From: Clitopilus passeckerianus
Lineage: Eukaryota; Basidiomycota; Agaricomycetes; Agaricales; Entolomataceae
Assembly (NCBI GenBank): GCA_944990035.1
Contig: CALYLX010000116.1
Coordinates: forward strand, 434,001-498,000
DNA length: 64,000 bases
Reading direction: 5' to 3'
Below the pieces are notes generated by a model. The model saw nothing but the letters and a program-made list of their open reading frames with translations. It had not been told where the DNA came from and ran no database searches. The position numbers and the translations under genes are program-made. Positions 1-9,295 of this stretch are shown here, one piece after another. Every line of letters starts with the position of its first letter. Position 1 is the stretch's first letter.

Positions 1-1
1 C

Positions 2-1330
2 TGGGGCTCCATGTCAGACGCCGAATCTCTCACTGGTCGAGCTACACGCCCTTATGCCGTCGTTGAAAAAGTTACCAAGAAGCTATGCTTCCTCAAGGAT
101 AGCTGGCGAGCCGAATCCCTTGAGCCCGAAGCCAAAATTTTGAAGACGCTCAACGAGGAAGGGGTTGAACATATTCCAAAATGGATGTGCGGCGGTGATG
201 TCAAGGACCACTCTACTCGAACCCACGAATTCGCGCGCCCGAGCGACACAGTCACAACTGCGCTGACCGAGGGGAAGTCACGTATCATTCGAAGAATCCA
301 CCATCGCTTCGTTGAAGATTGTATCGGTGTTCCCTTATGCAAATTCGAGAGCACTCGCGATCTACTTCGGGCCATCTACCACGCTTCATTGGGTGAGATT
401 GTTTCCTTCCCTGCCGCAGAACTTGTTACTGATGTTTGCTTAGCACACAAAGCAGCGTATGAACGATGTCATATCCTCCATCGTGATATAAGCTCGAATA
501 ACATCTTGCTCGTGTGGGATGACGAGAAAAAGCAGTGGAACGGTGTGCTCATCGATTGGGATTTGGCCAAAGATATTCGAAACATGAGTCCTCGTGACCA
601 CCATCTCACGGTATGGTGATATTTGTCTTCAGGTGAACTAGGTCGTCTGACATGCAGCAAGGGAACGTGGCAATTCATTTCTACGCGCCTCTGTATGGAT
701 TGCAACAAGGTTCATACCCTCCAGGACGACTTGGAATCTCTGGTCCTCGTTCTCGTTCATCATGCCATCCGCTATACCCGACATAACAAGCTCGAGAATA
801 GCCGGCTACTCATCAATCAGGTGTTTTCAACTTGTATCGTCGAACCGAATGGACAACCCTCGGGCGGAGCCGAAAAGTACTTAATGTTTATTAACGGTGG
901 TCTATTGCACAAGACATCTTACTTCGAGGTCACGGGTAATCCGCCACTCAATGCCTGGATTCTCTCCGCGTTGGACGTTGTGTCGGAGTGGATCGATGTC
1001 TGGCAGCACGAGGAAGGTGCAGAGCGGAATAGAAGGCGAGCCAATGCAAAGATCACACTTGCGGCCCGAGGGGCCCCACCAATTGCCAGGAAGGATGCAT
1101 TCCTCAAAGATCACGACCGGTTCATAGAGTTTTGCAAGATGTCCCTTGACGAGGATGGTTGGCCCCAGGACGACATTGCAATTGATAACTGCCCCCCTAA
1201 ATCGGCGACATCTACTGTAACAGAGGATTTACAGAGTTCGACCACATCTTCCGGAGGAAAGCGATCTCTTGAACCCACCGCCGCGGATGCTCCCCGAGCA
1301 AAGAGGTCAAGGTCTGGAACTAATAACTAG
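2..1330 (+). CDS. FunK1-type fungal protein kinase, C-terminal part
   Basis: This is the 3' portion of a fungal FunK1-family protein kinase; the N-terminus lies upstream of the window because the frame is open from base 2. A workable model is exons 2-392, 444-615 and 658-1330 (411 residues visible). The first intron (393-443) is 51 nt and stop-free, so the frame also reads through it unspliced; removing it restores the expected HKAAYE helix before the catalytic loop. Visible kinase landmarks are LKDSWR (beta-3 lysine), HRDISSNN (catalytic loop, Asp and Asn present) and LIDWDLA (DWD in place of DFG). GTWQFIS follows after the second intron, whose ends are less certain. The C-terminus is Ser/Pro rich and ends in a basic, NLS-like AKRSRS. 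FunK1 kinases are expanded in Agaricomycetes; substrates are largely unknown. Three decayed relatives lie downstream. Confidence 0.82.
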
Positions 1331-1470
1331 GTTTGTCGTCCTCAACTGGTTCGCTGTAGCTTCGGATTTGGATACCTAATAGAGTAACAATTCCATGTCC
1401 ATCGTGCCCTTGGGCCACACAGCAATCAGATTTGGATTTGGCTATCTACACTATAGGTCCGTGGATAAAG

Positions 1471-2484
1471 TGACGCGCTTCGACTTGCCCTAAACTGTCT
1501 CTTTGGCCTCCGACGACGGACAAATCCCCTACGTTCATATTTGTCCCACGAATGTTGTCCTTTGCCTCCCATTCTGCACATTTTTCCTGATCTCTCAGAG
1601 GCGTTGTCAAGCCAATAATTCAGGCCCCAGAGAAAGCAACAAATATGAGTTGCAATGGTCGTCTGCGCATGGTAGGGTCTTTTACCTTCCGGTGTGTATC
1701 ATCTAAACCCTCTTGAAGGGCTCCTGGCAATTCATGTCGTCGAGACTATGCATGAATCAAACCATGCTCGCATTCTCCAAGATGACTTAGAAGCTATGGT
1801 TCTCGTTCTTCTTTATCATGCCATCTGCTACAGCCGACATAACAAGATAACCGAAAGCGCCAGCATACTCGGCCGGGTGTTCTCAGCCGTTGTGCCCCAC
1901 GCTGACGGGCCCTAGTCCGGTGGGTATATGAAGCGCGACATGTTCGTTAGCAGGGACATACTACATGAGGGTGGAGAGTTTGAAGTCATAGAAACAAGCC
2001 TCTCAATGCCTGAATTGCCACCGCTATCAAGGCCGTTAGGCAGTGGATTATTCTTTGGCAACACCAAGACGAGCTCAACCGACAAAGGAGGAAGGGAGAA
2101 GAGCAGAGTTCAGCTCCCCCCGAATCATCTGCCTCAGAGGACTGCATGTCGCAACTATATAAATTCGACCGTGACGAGCCACAGCCTGTTGCAAGGGAGC
2201 ATGCATTCCTCAAAGCTCACAGCGCATATTTACGTATCTGCGAGGACGCCCTTAAGAAGTCTGGTTGGCCCATCCAAGATGCCGCCCGGGATTACTGCCT
2301 GGAGACATCCTATGCCGATGCTCTGCGGTTATCTAACGCGGGAAGTACTGGGAGGAGCTCTTGGGACCCCACGAAGGTTTCGCAGGCTTCCGCTACTTCG
2401 TCTACAGGAAAGCGATCTCTCGATCCCACTGCCGCGGACGGTCCCAAAAAGAAAAGGCCAAGGTCTAGAAATAATAATAAATAG
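1471..2484 (+). pseudogene. FunK1 kinase relic 1 (C-terminal half, several frames)
   Basis: A decayed duplicate of the C-terminal half of the neighbouring FunK1 kinase. Frame 1694-1915 reads ARILQDDLEAMVLVLLYHAI, matching HTLQDDLESLVLVLVHHAI of the intact gene. It then stops, shifts frame, and resumes at 2146-2484 with EHAFLKAH, SGWPIQDAA and a tail ending in a basic cluster (KKKRPRSR) like the intact gene. The catalytic loop is absent. Noncoding sequence at 1471-1680 recurs at 4921-5130, so the duplicated unit included flanking DNA. The 2146-2484 frame alone is 112 codons and could still be transcribed, but there is no kinase core. Confidence 0.7.
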
Positions 2485-2627
2485 AAGTATGGCAGCCGTA
2501 GAGTGGTCCACTGTAGTTTTAAATGCCTGTCATTGAGCAATAATATGATGCTACTCCAACGATTGGCCACGAACGACGTTAAGGGAGCAGTTCGATTGGG
2601 TCACTAGTCAGAGCAATGACGCGCTCG

Positions 2628-2672
2628 GGCTCCTGGAAATTCATCTCCTCAAAACCATGTATGGGTCGCTGA
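2628..2672 (+). pseudogene. Small FunK1 fragment
   Basis: A short in-frame piece reading GSWKFISSKPCMGR then stop. It resembles the GTWQFISTRLCMD segment that follows the activation region of the intact FunK1 kinase at 658-705. No other kinase sequence is attached. It indicates further breakage of the same duplicated unit. The identification rests on only 14 residues. Confidence 0.4.
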
Positions 2673-3302
2673 ATGGTTTTCTCACAATGTCTTGCACAAT
2701 GTTGTTTCTGCTATAGTCTGCATATAACACCTAACTTTATCGTGTTGACTCACCGTTCGTCGATAAAATCGGTTCCAATACCAACGAGTGTACAAGTTGA
2801 CTGCGTTGCGGAAAATGCCAGGTCCCATGACTATGTCTCAAGGAGAAAAGGCGGAAATATCATCGGTATGCATTACAGTGTTCCGGAAAAGCTCCGAGTG
2901 ATTTCCAAAACGTCAGATTTTTGCTCAAACTCGTCCAGAGGCCCATAGGGAAGTATACAGTCAGACAGCCAGTTTGCTTATTCCACGGCTACCACTTGCA
3001 CAACAATATGATCAGACTTTGCATCACTTGTTATACGGACTAAATTCCAGAACGAAAAACTACCAACCCCTCGACCACTCGTAGTATGTCAGACTCTGGG
3101 GCCGGGTCACCGGTCGACACTCTACCTGAAGCTCTCCACCTGACTGACCTACAATTCATAACTTTCATCTCTGGCGGCCCGCCCCATTATCCCCCACTTG
3201 GCAGTGAGCAACCGTGACTGTAGTTCTCGCGTGGCCCCAACATCGAACCCTTCGCTACCCATTCATTGTTCCGCCATTTCTCCAGCCAGCCTCTGTTGCA
3301 CG
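2673..3302. other. Intergenic, no gene recognised
   Basis: AT-rich sequence between the FunK1 relics and the GH62 gene. Short open frames exist but none has a recognisable motif or consistent splicing. The last few hundred bases presumably contain the GH62 promoter. Confidence 0.5.
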
Positions 3303-3310
3303 TATAAAAG
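3303..3310 (+). promoter_or_regulatory. TATA box of the GH62 gene
   Basis: TATAAAAG lies 46 bases before the GH62 start codon at 3356. Position and sequence fit a TATA element with a very short 5' leader. Confidence 0.55.
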
Positions 3311-3355
3311 CACATGATAGACAGAAAATGTTCCTCACCATAGGTATTGCCCACA

Positions 3356-4678
3356 ATGCTTCAAGCTCTTATAGTCCTTTCGATGACTATCTCGGTCGCT
3401 TTGGCCGGTGTACCTCTCTATGGCCAGTGCGGCGGCGTACGTATTGAATCATCACTCATCGCACGCTCCTTGCTGACTTTCGCATATATAGCAAGGCTAC
3501 ACGTATGATTGGTTTATTTGAACAATGACCACAGAGTGACTAACCGTTCTCTTAGTGGCCCAACGACATGTGACGAGGGCGTATGTACGGTTTCAAACCG
3601 TGAGTAACGACTATCGCGAGTTGCAGTAGTCACTACTAAATCACACTCAGAATGGTACTCCCAATGCATTCCAGGCTCAGCCACGACGCCGACGGTTCCC
3701 ACCACCACCTCCACCACCACTGTTCCTAGTGGCAGCGCAACCCTCCCCACTAGCTTCAAATGGAGCTCGAGCGGCGCACTCATTGGCCCTAAGTCAGATG
3801 GCCGAAACATCGCTGCGCTCAAGGATCCCTCCATCGTATATTATAACGGCAAATACCACGTCTTCGCCAGCACCGCGACCTCTGGAGGTTACAACATGGT
3901 CTACCTGAGCTTCACAGACTTCAATCAGGCAGGATCCGCGACCTATTACTACCTCGACCAGACCCCGATCGGTTCAGGCTACCGTGCTGCCCCCCAGGTG
4001 TTCTTCATGGCTCCGCAGAACAAATGGTACCTCATCTACCAGAATGGTAATGCGGCATACTCGACCAACTCAGACATCAGCAATCCGGCAGGTTGGACCG
4101 CCCCGAAAAACTTCTACAGTGGTGTGCCCACCATCATCCAGAACAACATCGGCAGCGGCTATTGGGTCGACATGTGGGTCATTTGCGACTCTGCCAACTG
4201 CCACCTCTTCTCCTCCGACGATAACGGTCACCTCTACCGCTCGCAGACGTCTGTCAGCAACTTCCCCAACGGCATGAGCGAACCTGTCATTGCGCTCCAG
4301 GCCGCCAAGAACGACCTCTTTGAGGCATCCAACGTCTACAAGGTTGGCGATACCTACCTCCTCGTCGTTGAGTGCATCGGCAGCGACGGTCGCAGATACT
4401 TCCGCTCTTGGAGCTCGAAAAGCCTCAGCGGCTCGTGGACTCAGCTCGCTGCATCGCAGTCCAACCCGTTTGCGGGTGCCAGTAATGTTGCATTCAGCGG
4501 TTCCGCCTGGACCAAGGATATCAGCCATGGCGAGGTGGTCCGCACGAACGTTGATCAGACCATGTCCATCAGTGCGTGCGGTATGCGCTACCTCTACCAG
4601 GGTATCAGCCCCACCGCTAGCGGTGACTACAACTTACTCCCTTGGAAACTCGCTCTCCTTACCCAGACCAACTGCTAA
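3356..4678 (+). CDS. GH62 alpha-L-arabinofuranosidase with N-terminal CBM1
   Basis: Secreted enzyme expected to remove arabinose side chains from arabinoxylan. Exons 3356-3436, 3492-3502, 3556-3599 and 3651-4678 give 387 residues; the second exon is only 11 nt. The start gives a signal peptide (residues 1-18, MLQALIVLSMTISVALAG). A CBM1 cellulose-binding module follows immediately, from YGQCGGQGYTGPTTC to QWYSQCIPG, with conserved cysteines and aromatics. A Thr/Pro/Ser linker precedes the GH62 beta-propeller, which begins near FKWSSSGALIGPK. Typical GH62 segments are visible: ALKDPSIVYYNGKYHVFAST, WVDMWVICD, MSEPVIALQ, LFEASNVYK and HGEVVRTNVDQTMSI. Length and order match basidiomycete GH62-CBM1 proteins. 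All introns are short GT-AG. The gene looks intact although it sits among FunK1 relics. Confidence 0.95.
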
Positions 4679-4920
4679 TCCGTGATTCGTACCATTGTCG
4701 GTGTGGAATGTAACGTTTCTTACGCGTTCTGCTATTTCGTATCGTAAAAAGTTGAAGTGTCGACTTGTACCAAACTTGAAAAATATGTAACAAATGTTTT
4801 TGAGACCTTATGGAGGAGAGATTAGGAGTCCCGAATTTAGCAAATCACCGCCAATGAAAGCACGCACCCTCATCACTTCTTTTTTTGCTATGTGGAGACA
4901 TGCGTCCTCCCTGGGATGAT
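4679..4920. other. 3' flank of GH62
   Basis: About 240 bases downstream of the GH62 stop, running to the boundary where homology with the 1471 repeat unit begins. No gene seen. Confidence 0.5.
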
Positions 4921-5480
4921 GACGCGCTTCGACTTGCCCTAAACAGTCGTGTTGAATCACGCATGACTCACTCACATTCGAATTTATCACGCAAATGCTG
5001 TTTTTTTGGCGCCCAACCTAGCAAGGTAAGCGACTTTTCCTGATTTCTTGGAGACGTTGTTGAGTCAATAATCTAAGTCCCAGAGAAAAAACAAATATGA
5101 ATTACAATGATCGTCTACGTGTGGTTTTGTACTCTTCCGAATCCTGTCAGGGGGACCTGGCAGTTTATTTCTACGCGCTTATGTATCGATGGAACCAAGG
5201 TTCATACCCTCCAGGATGACTGGAATCGCTGGTCCTTGTTCTTCTTTATCTCGCCATCCGATACACTCAACATAACAAGATAACCGAAAGCTCCAGCATG
5301 ATCAAAATCGTGTTTTCAACCTTTGTCTTCCACGCAAAAGGGGACCTCTCTGGGGGATATGCGAAATACACTATGTTCTTTTCCGGCGGTGTACTGCACG
5401 GAGACACCTCGTTCCAGGTCATCAATAACGTGTCCCTCAATAATTGGATCTCCACCGCCATCAAGGCCGTTAGGCAATGA
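4921..5480 (+). pseudogene. FunK1 kinase relic 2 with shared upstream repeat
   Basis: Bases 4921-4944 repeat 1472-1495 exactly, and the following 200 bases resemble the flank of relic 1, so both descend from one duplicated unit. Coding similarity starts at about 5155 (WQFISTRLCIDGTKVHTLQD) and is interrupted by a one-base shift near 5221. It continues through MIKIVFSTFVFHAKGDLSGG, YTMFFSGGVLH and NNWISTAIKAVRQ to a stop at 5478-5480. These match VFSTCIVEPNGQPSGGAEKY, LMFINGGLLH and LNAWILSALDVV of the intact kinase. No catalytic core is present. Confidence 0.7.
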
Positions 5481-5511
5481 ATCCCAGTGAGAACGAGCTC
5501 TGGCCTCAACC

Positions 5512-5576
5512 GAAAATATCTGGAATGATCCGGTTGACAGAGATCCCCGGATTTTGTTATCATACCAGATATTTTC
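5512..5576. repeat. 65-nt inverted repeat (hairpin)
   Basis: Bases 5512-5523 (GAAAATATCTGG) are the exact reverse complement of 5565-5576. Pairing extends through five further positions with one mismatch. Inside the loop, CCGG at 5530-5533 and 5547-5550 can also pair. It lies just after relic 2. It could be a small hairpin, a tiny MITE relic, or chance. Confidence 0.45.
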
Positions 5577-5723
5577 AGATCTTTTTTCCGGGCGCTTCTG
5601 AGGCCATATGTAGAACTTCGTAGATGTCTGTACTGTACTGCTGGTAGCTGTCATCCTATTGGTTGGTTTTCGGAATAGCAGGCTTAAATCCAGGGCTTTG
5701 ATTGGATAAAATAAATTTTATAA

Positions 5724-6474
5724 TTATTCTAATAGTTTACAATCACACATATAAGCTACGCTAACTATCGCGAAACATAACGCACGTTCGCGAAGGTTGA
5801 CACGGCGGGTTTGTAGGGTCCATGTCTTCGTGGAGTGGAAATAGCGTCTGTGGGAGAAGAAGGTCAATGTCATCGCAACGGAACGGTAAATTCAGATTGC
5901 GTACCTTAGCTGGACCTTAGCCCAATTTCCTCCATCATCGCGAGAAGCACTTTTCGGGGCTCGTTGTGGAATCGACTGCCGCCGCGGTGAGAATTGAAGT
6001 GATTGACTTCTTTCCTGCAAGAGATTCTAACCCCTAGTTTCCAATAGTCAGGTGAGATCCGTCGAGGTGCGTAAGATACTCACTTCGTCAAAATGCTACC
6101 TTTCCACCACATTCGCATGATTTGCTCGCGTAAGGGATATTTCCCAAGCTGCTCGAACGCATATAGCCCGTGTTTGATGGCTATATGCGCCTATTCATCG
6201 AAATGTCAGTCCAACATCCAGAATATGATACTGTGTAGCTTACTTTCTGCCCAGACGTCGCCTCAAGCAGTCCTTGATGGCCATTCGATGGTTTGAGGGT
6301 GTGCAAGTGAACGACTAGAAGCCAGAGGGGTGGTATGGCGCACTACGAGGTAGCGATGATGGTGGTAGAGAAGAGAGTTGCGAAGAGTCCTAAGTCCCTT
6401 GTTTGGCTGTACAAAGAGACAGGTTCGATTGAGTCGAGCTCGTCCTCTCTATTTGCAATTCGAAGTGATGTCAT
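5724..6474 (-). pseudogene. Spliced unknown gene with one in-frame TAG
   Basis: Read on the minus strand, a start at 6474-6472 opens MTSLRIANREDELDSIEPVS and a hydrophobic stretch. One TAG (6345-6343) interrupts it, and the same frame continues to 6244 (GQK). Introns with correct phase then join 6244-6474, 6084-6190 and 5916-6014 (intron lengths 53 and 69 nt, GT-AG). The joined frame includes KHGLYAFEQLGKYPLREQIM and NHFNSHRGGSRFHNEPRKVL. It ends either at a TAA at 5908-5906 or, after a further 68-nt intron, in exon 5724-5847. Three phase-consistent introns are unlikely by chance, so this was a gene. The product family is not recognised. The TAG may be a nonsense mutation, a sequencing error, or a sign that my 5' model is wrong. 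Confidence 0.42.
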
Positions 6475-6594
6475 TCGGTTATAGCACCGAATTTAGAAGG
6501 TTCGGAACACTCCAGCTGGCTGCATTTCCCCCCAGATTGGTACAGAAATTGTTATTTCAGGTCCGAATTTCCCAGATATATACAGAGCCCGTTC

Positions 6595-6850
6595 TCACTG
6601 GGAATGAATCCTTTACTGCCGACGCCAAGACGAGATCGACAGACAAAGGAGGAAGGCTGAAGAGCAGGGTCCAACCCCCGAATCATCTACCCTAGCCGAC
6701 CGCATGTCTCCTCGATATATTTTCGCAGAGCCAAAGCTAGTCTCAAGGGAGAAATGCATTCCTCAAAGCTGGTTGGTCCATTGATGATGCTGCCTGTGAT
6801 AATTCCCCCGAACAAATCTAGCCTCAACATCTCGGAGTCATCTAACGTTG
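6595..6850 (+). pseudogene. FunK1 kinase relic 3 (tail only)
   Basis: Nucleotide similarity to relic 1 at about 2030-2300 is easy to see. Both contain a stretch reading CCAAGACGAG, then ACAAAGGAGGAAGG, then CCCCCGAATCATCT, followed by ATGCATTCCTCAAAGCT and a GGTTGGTCCAT/GGTTGGCCCAT block. Several stops interrupt all frames. Only the region after the kinase domain is represented. Confidence 0.6.
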
Positions 6851-7733
6851 GATGTGCTTACAGGCCTTGTCTAAAGGAATGTGAACCTCTTCGGCCCACA
6901 TCGGGAAACCATACTCTGAGAAGTGGGAATAGGCAATCGTACCTTTATTCGAATCGTCATGTAGCTTTGGAAATTTATCAAGTGAGATTGAAAGAAGGAG
7001 CAATGCACACGAAATGGTCTCAATTAGGTCACTCATTATTCTTGAACGTTAAAATACCTTTCCCTATAGATTAAGGCTGTCATGTATCCTATCCGGTGGT
7101 CTTCTCAGGCAAATAATCCATTATTGCTGCAAATCTGGCTTAAAGAGTCTCACTGTTTTATGTTGAAAACGTCTGGCGACGTCCCGCAGAGGTGGTACAA
7201 GATCTTCACACTTAATTCGGCCTTCGGCGGAGGAAATTGTTTGTACTTCAAACTTCGACCGACCCATTAGCTTGGTTGCTAAGGACACGAGTATGTAGAA
7301 AGCCAAATTGTTGCGTTTTGTATAGGTACAATTGAAATCTGATATATGAGACATGTAACGATACAATCCAACACCAATGATACAGCAGACTCAAGAGAAC
7401 CACATAGATAAAAATGGTAGGGTCCCAAAGGTGGTTCAAGGTATTATCACGTAGGAATGAAGACGTGTGTGATAACGGAGTAAGAGAGTATTAAGCATTA
7501 AGCTCGTATATAGGACCATAACGGAGATATTATGGCACCGGCGGTAGTAGTGATTGAGTGATAACAGCGATGACGTGGTGGCAGCCAAGTGATGGTTGGA
7601 TTGCATAAATCGAGCAATAAGTCAAGAAAGCAAGCGGCGGGGAAAGCGGGACGAAGCAGGACGAAGAAAAGATACATTAAACGAGTTTGCATATGATTGG
7701 GCCAGATAGCGAGCTAAGTCGACTAAATGGCAT
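6851..7733. other. Intergenic, no gene recognised
   Basis: About 880 AT-rich bases. Open frames on both strands are under 110 codons, overlap one another and show no motif. Confidence 0.45.
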
Positions 7734-8615
7734 CTAGACTCGTCCCGCAACCATCGGGTAGGGATAGGTGCGAGTGGCGACGGCCGTAGCTAAATGACGG
7801 CGGGGGGCGGGTCCGCCAGTACTGTGCCTGGGTAAGTGCCTATGGGCGGGGGAGTGGCTCCAGTTGTACGTCTGCGGGGACGCCAAAGGTGGGGAGGAGC
7901 TGAACATGGAGTTGAAAGACTGGTCAGTTGGAGTCGCAGGACTAGCTGGCGAATCTGGACTTGGAGGAGCCGGAATCTCAATGTCGACCGTTCTACGGAA
8001 GGTCGGAGAAGGAAGGGAAGGAGAGGAAGAAGGCTCAACCTCGAGAACGACATCATCTTCTAAAACTGTATCTGGGTTCGAAGTGGCAACAAGGGACGAC
8101 GGGGATTCAACGATAATGGTGCGTGGAGGCGCGTCCTGGGCGCGACGCAAGCTTGACACTGGCTCTGGTGTGAAACCGGTAGTGGTTGGGCTTCTGTAAC
8201 CAGAAGAGATATAGACAGGGATGACGCGTTCAGAACCGTCTGGCTCTGTGATAGTACGAGTGCCGCTGAGATGTTCCCATTCGGTTGAATGAGTACCACG
8301 CGAATCGGTTTGCCAGTCAAGGGGAGTGTTTTGCCAATTAGGAGTAATTGGTTGAACAGGTGCAGAGTTGGCACGCTCAAAGGGAGGTGGCTCTACGATA
8401 GTAGGATTTGCAGCATCGTGTCGTTGAAGTTCTTCGAGTTCGCGCTGATACTCTGGAGTGTCAGTGAAGACCTCCCGTTCAGCGTCGACGAAGAACTCGT
8501 TGGAATCAGGGTCAAAAGGGTTCCATCTGCTCCAAGTAGTGTAATTGACTACTTCGGGTTCGGTTCTAACAGGGGCAGCTGGAACGTATTTTTGAGAAAA
8601 GAGCGCACGTCCCAT
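7734..8615 (-). CDS. Unknown disordered Pro/Ser/Thr-rich protein
   Basis: A single uninterrupted frame of 293 codons starting MGRALFSQKYVPAAPVRTEP. The sequence is dominated by Pro, Ser and Thr (for example PAPPSPDSPASPATPTDQ), so it is probably intrinsically disordered. A more conserved-looking N-terminal block contains TTWSRWNPFDPDSNEFF and an acidic helix TPEYQRELEELQRH. No signal peptide, membrane segment or known domain is seen. It is divergently arranged with the VPS9 gene across about 680 bases. Length and composition support a real gene; function is unknown. Confidence 0.65.
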   Translation of the reverse strand: MGRALFSQKYVPAAPVRTEPEVVNYTTWSRWNPFDPDSNEFFVDAEREVFTDTPEYQRELEELQRHDAANPTIVEPPPFERANSAPVQPITPNWQNTPLDWQTDSRGTHSTEWEHLSGTRTITEPDGSERVIPVYISSGYRSPTTTGFTPEPVSSLRRAQDAPPRTIIVESPSSLVATSNPDTVLEDDVVLEVEPSSSPSLPSPTFRRTVDIEIPAPPSPDSPASPATPTDQSFNSMFSSSPPLASPQTYNWSHSPAHRHLPRHSTGGPAPRRHLATAVATRTYPYPMVAGRV

Positions 8616-9295
8616 GATTTTTGAAAGAAAACAGGTGCTTTCTAAAAGCTTTTTGAGGGGGTATTTGAAGAAAAGAAGGGGTATTAGAGATTGTACAGAG
8701 AGAAGATGATGGGCGTAAAGAAGATGATCCTGCCGTTGCTAGCAGTGAAAAGCGCAAATTGAGGGGTGCTTAGTCATCCTCCACCGCCACTGGATATTGT
8801 TGCACAGCCATCCGGATCCCGACGGTCCACAAGGTACAGACGCCGTCTACCTCGATCTCATCGTTAAACGTGTAAATACGCCTAAAACCACTCCTTCAAC
8901 TCTACTTTTCTCGGATTTTCTAGGTTTAAGCAGACGAATACGGCAGAGAACCACATGAAGAGTTGCGGAACCTGACAAGTCCATGATAAGATGTCGAGGA
9001 ACTAATGCGATCATGGAATATGCTCAAATGCTAATCTTTTGAGACTAACTATTTTTGTTTGAAGGTTCTCTGGCACAAAGAGTCATTAGAGGAGCCTAAG
9101 GCGTTGAGGAGCCCACACGCACGAGTTTTTTGTTCTTTTTGGGCACAAAGCGGTGCTAACTCACGTGGCTTACGCAATCAATCGCCACCCAAGCCATGAT
9201 TGCCGTTTTGGCTGAATGACGCTTGTAGCCTGAAGTTGAGGCTGCGGTGAATTCGCTTGACTCTGCACGACGACGTTGACGACTACCATCGAGGG
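8616..9295. promoter_or_regulatory. Shared divergent promoter region
   Basis: The 680 bases between the starts of the minus-strand unknown protein and the plus-strand VPS9 gene must contain both promoters. No clear TATA element or repeated operator was seen. Confidence 0.4.

Noticed and set aside
1694..2484. Treating FunK1 relic 1 as a functional kinase
   Set aside because: No catalytic loop or ATP-binding lysine is present, and stops and frame changes separate the similar blocks.
4070..4528. A 152-codon frame opposite the GH62 gene
   Set aside because: It is an antisense shadow of a strongly biased coding exon.
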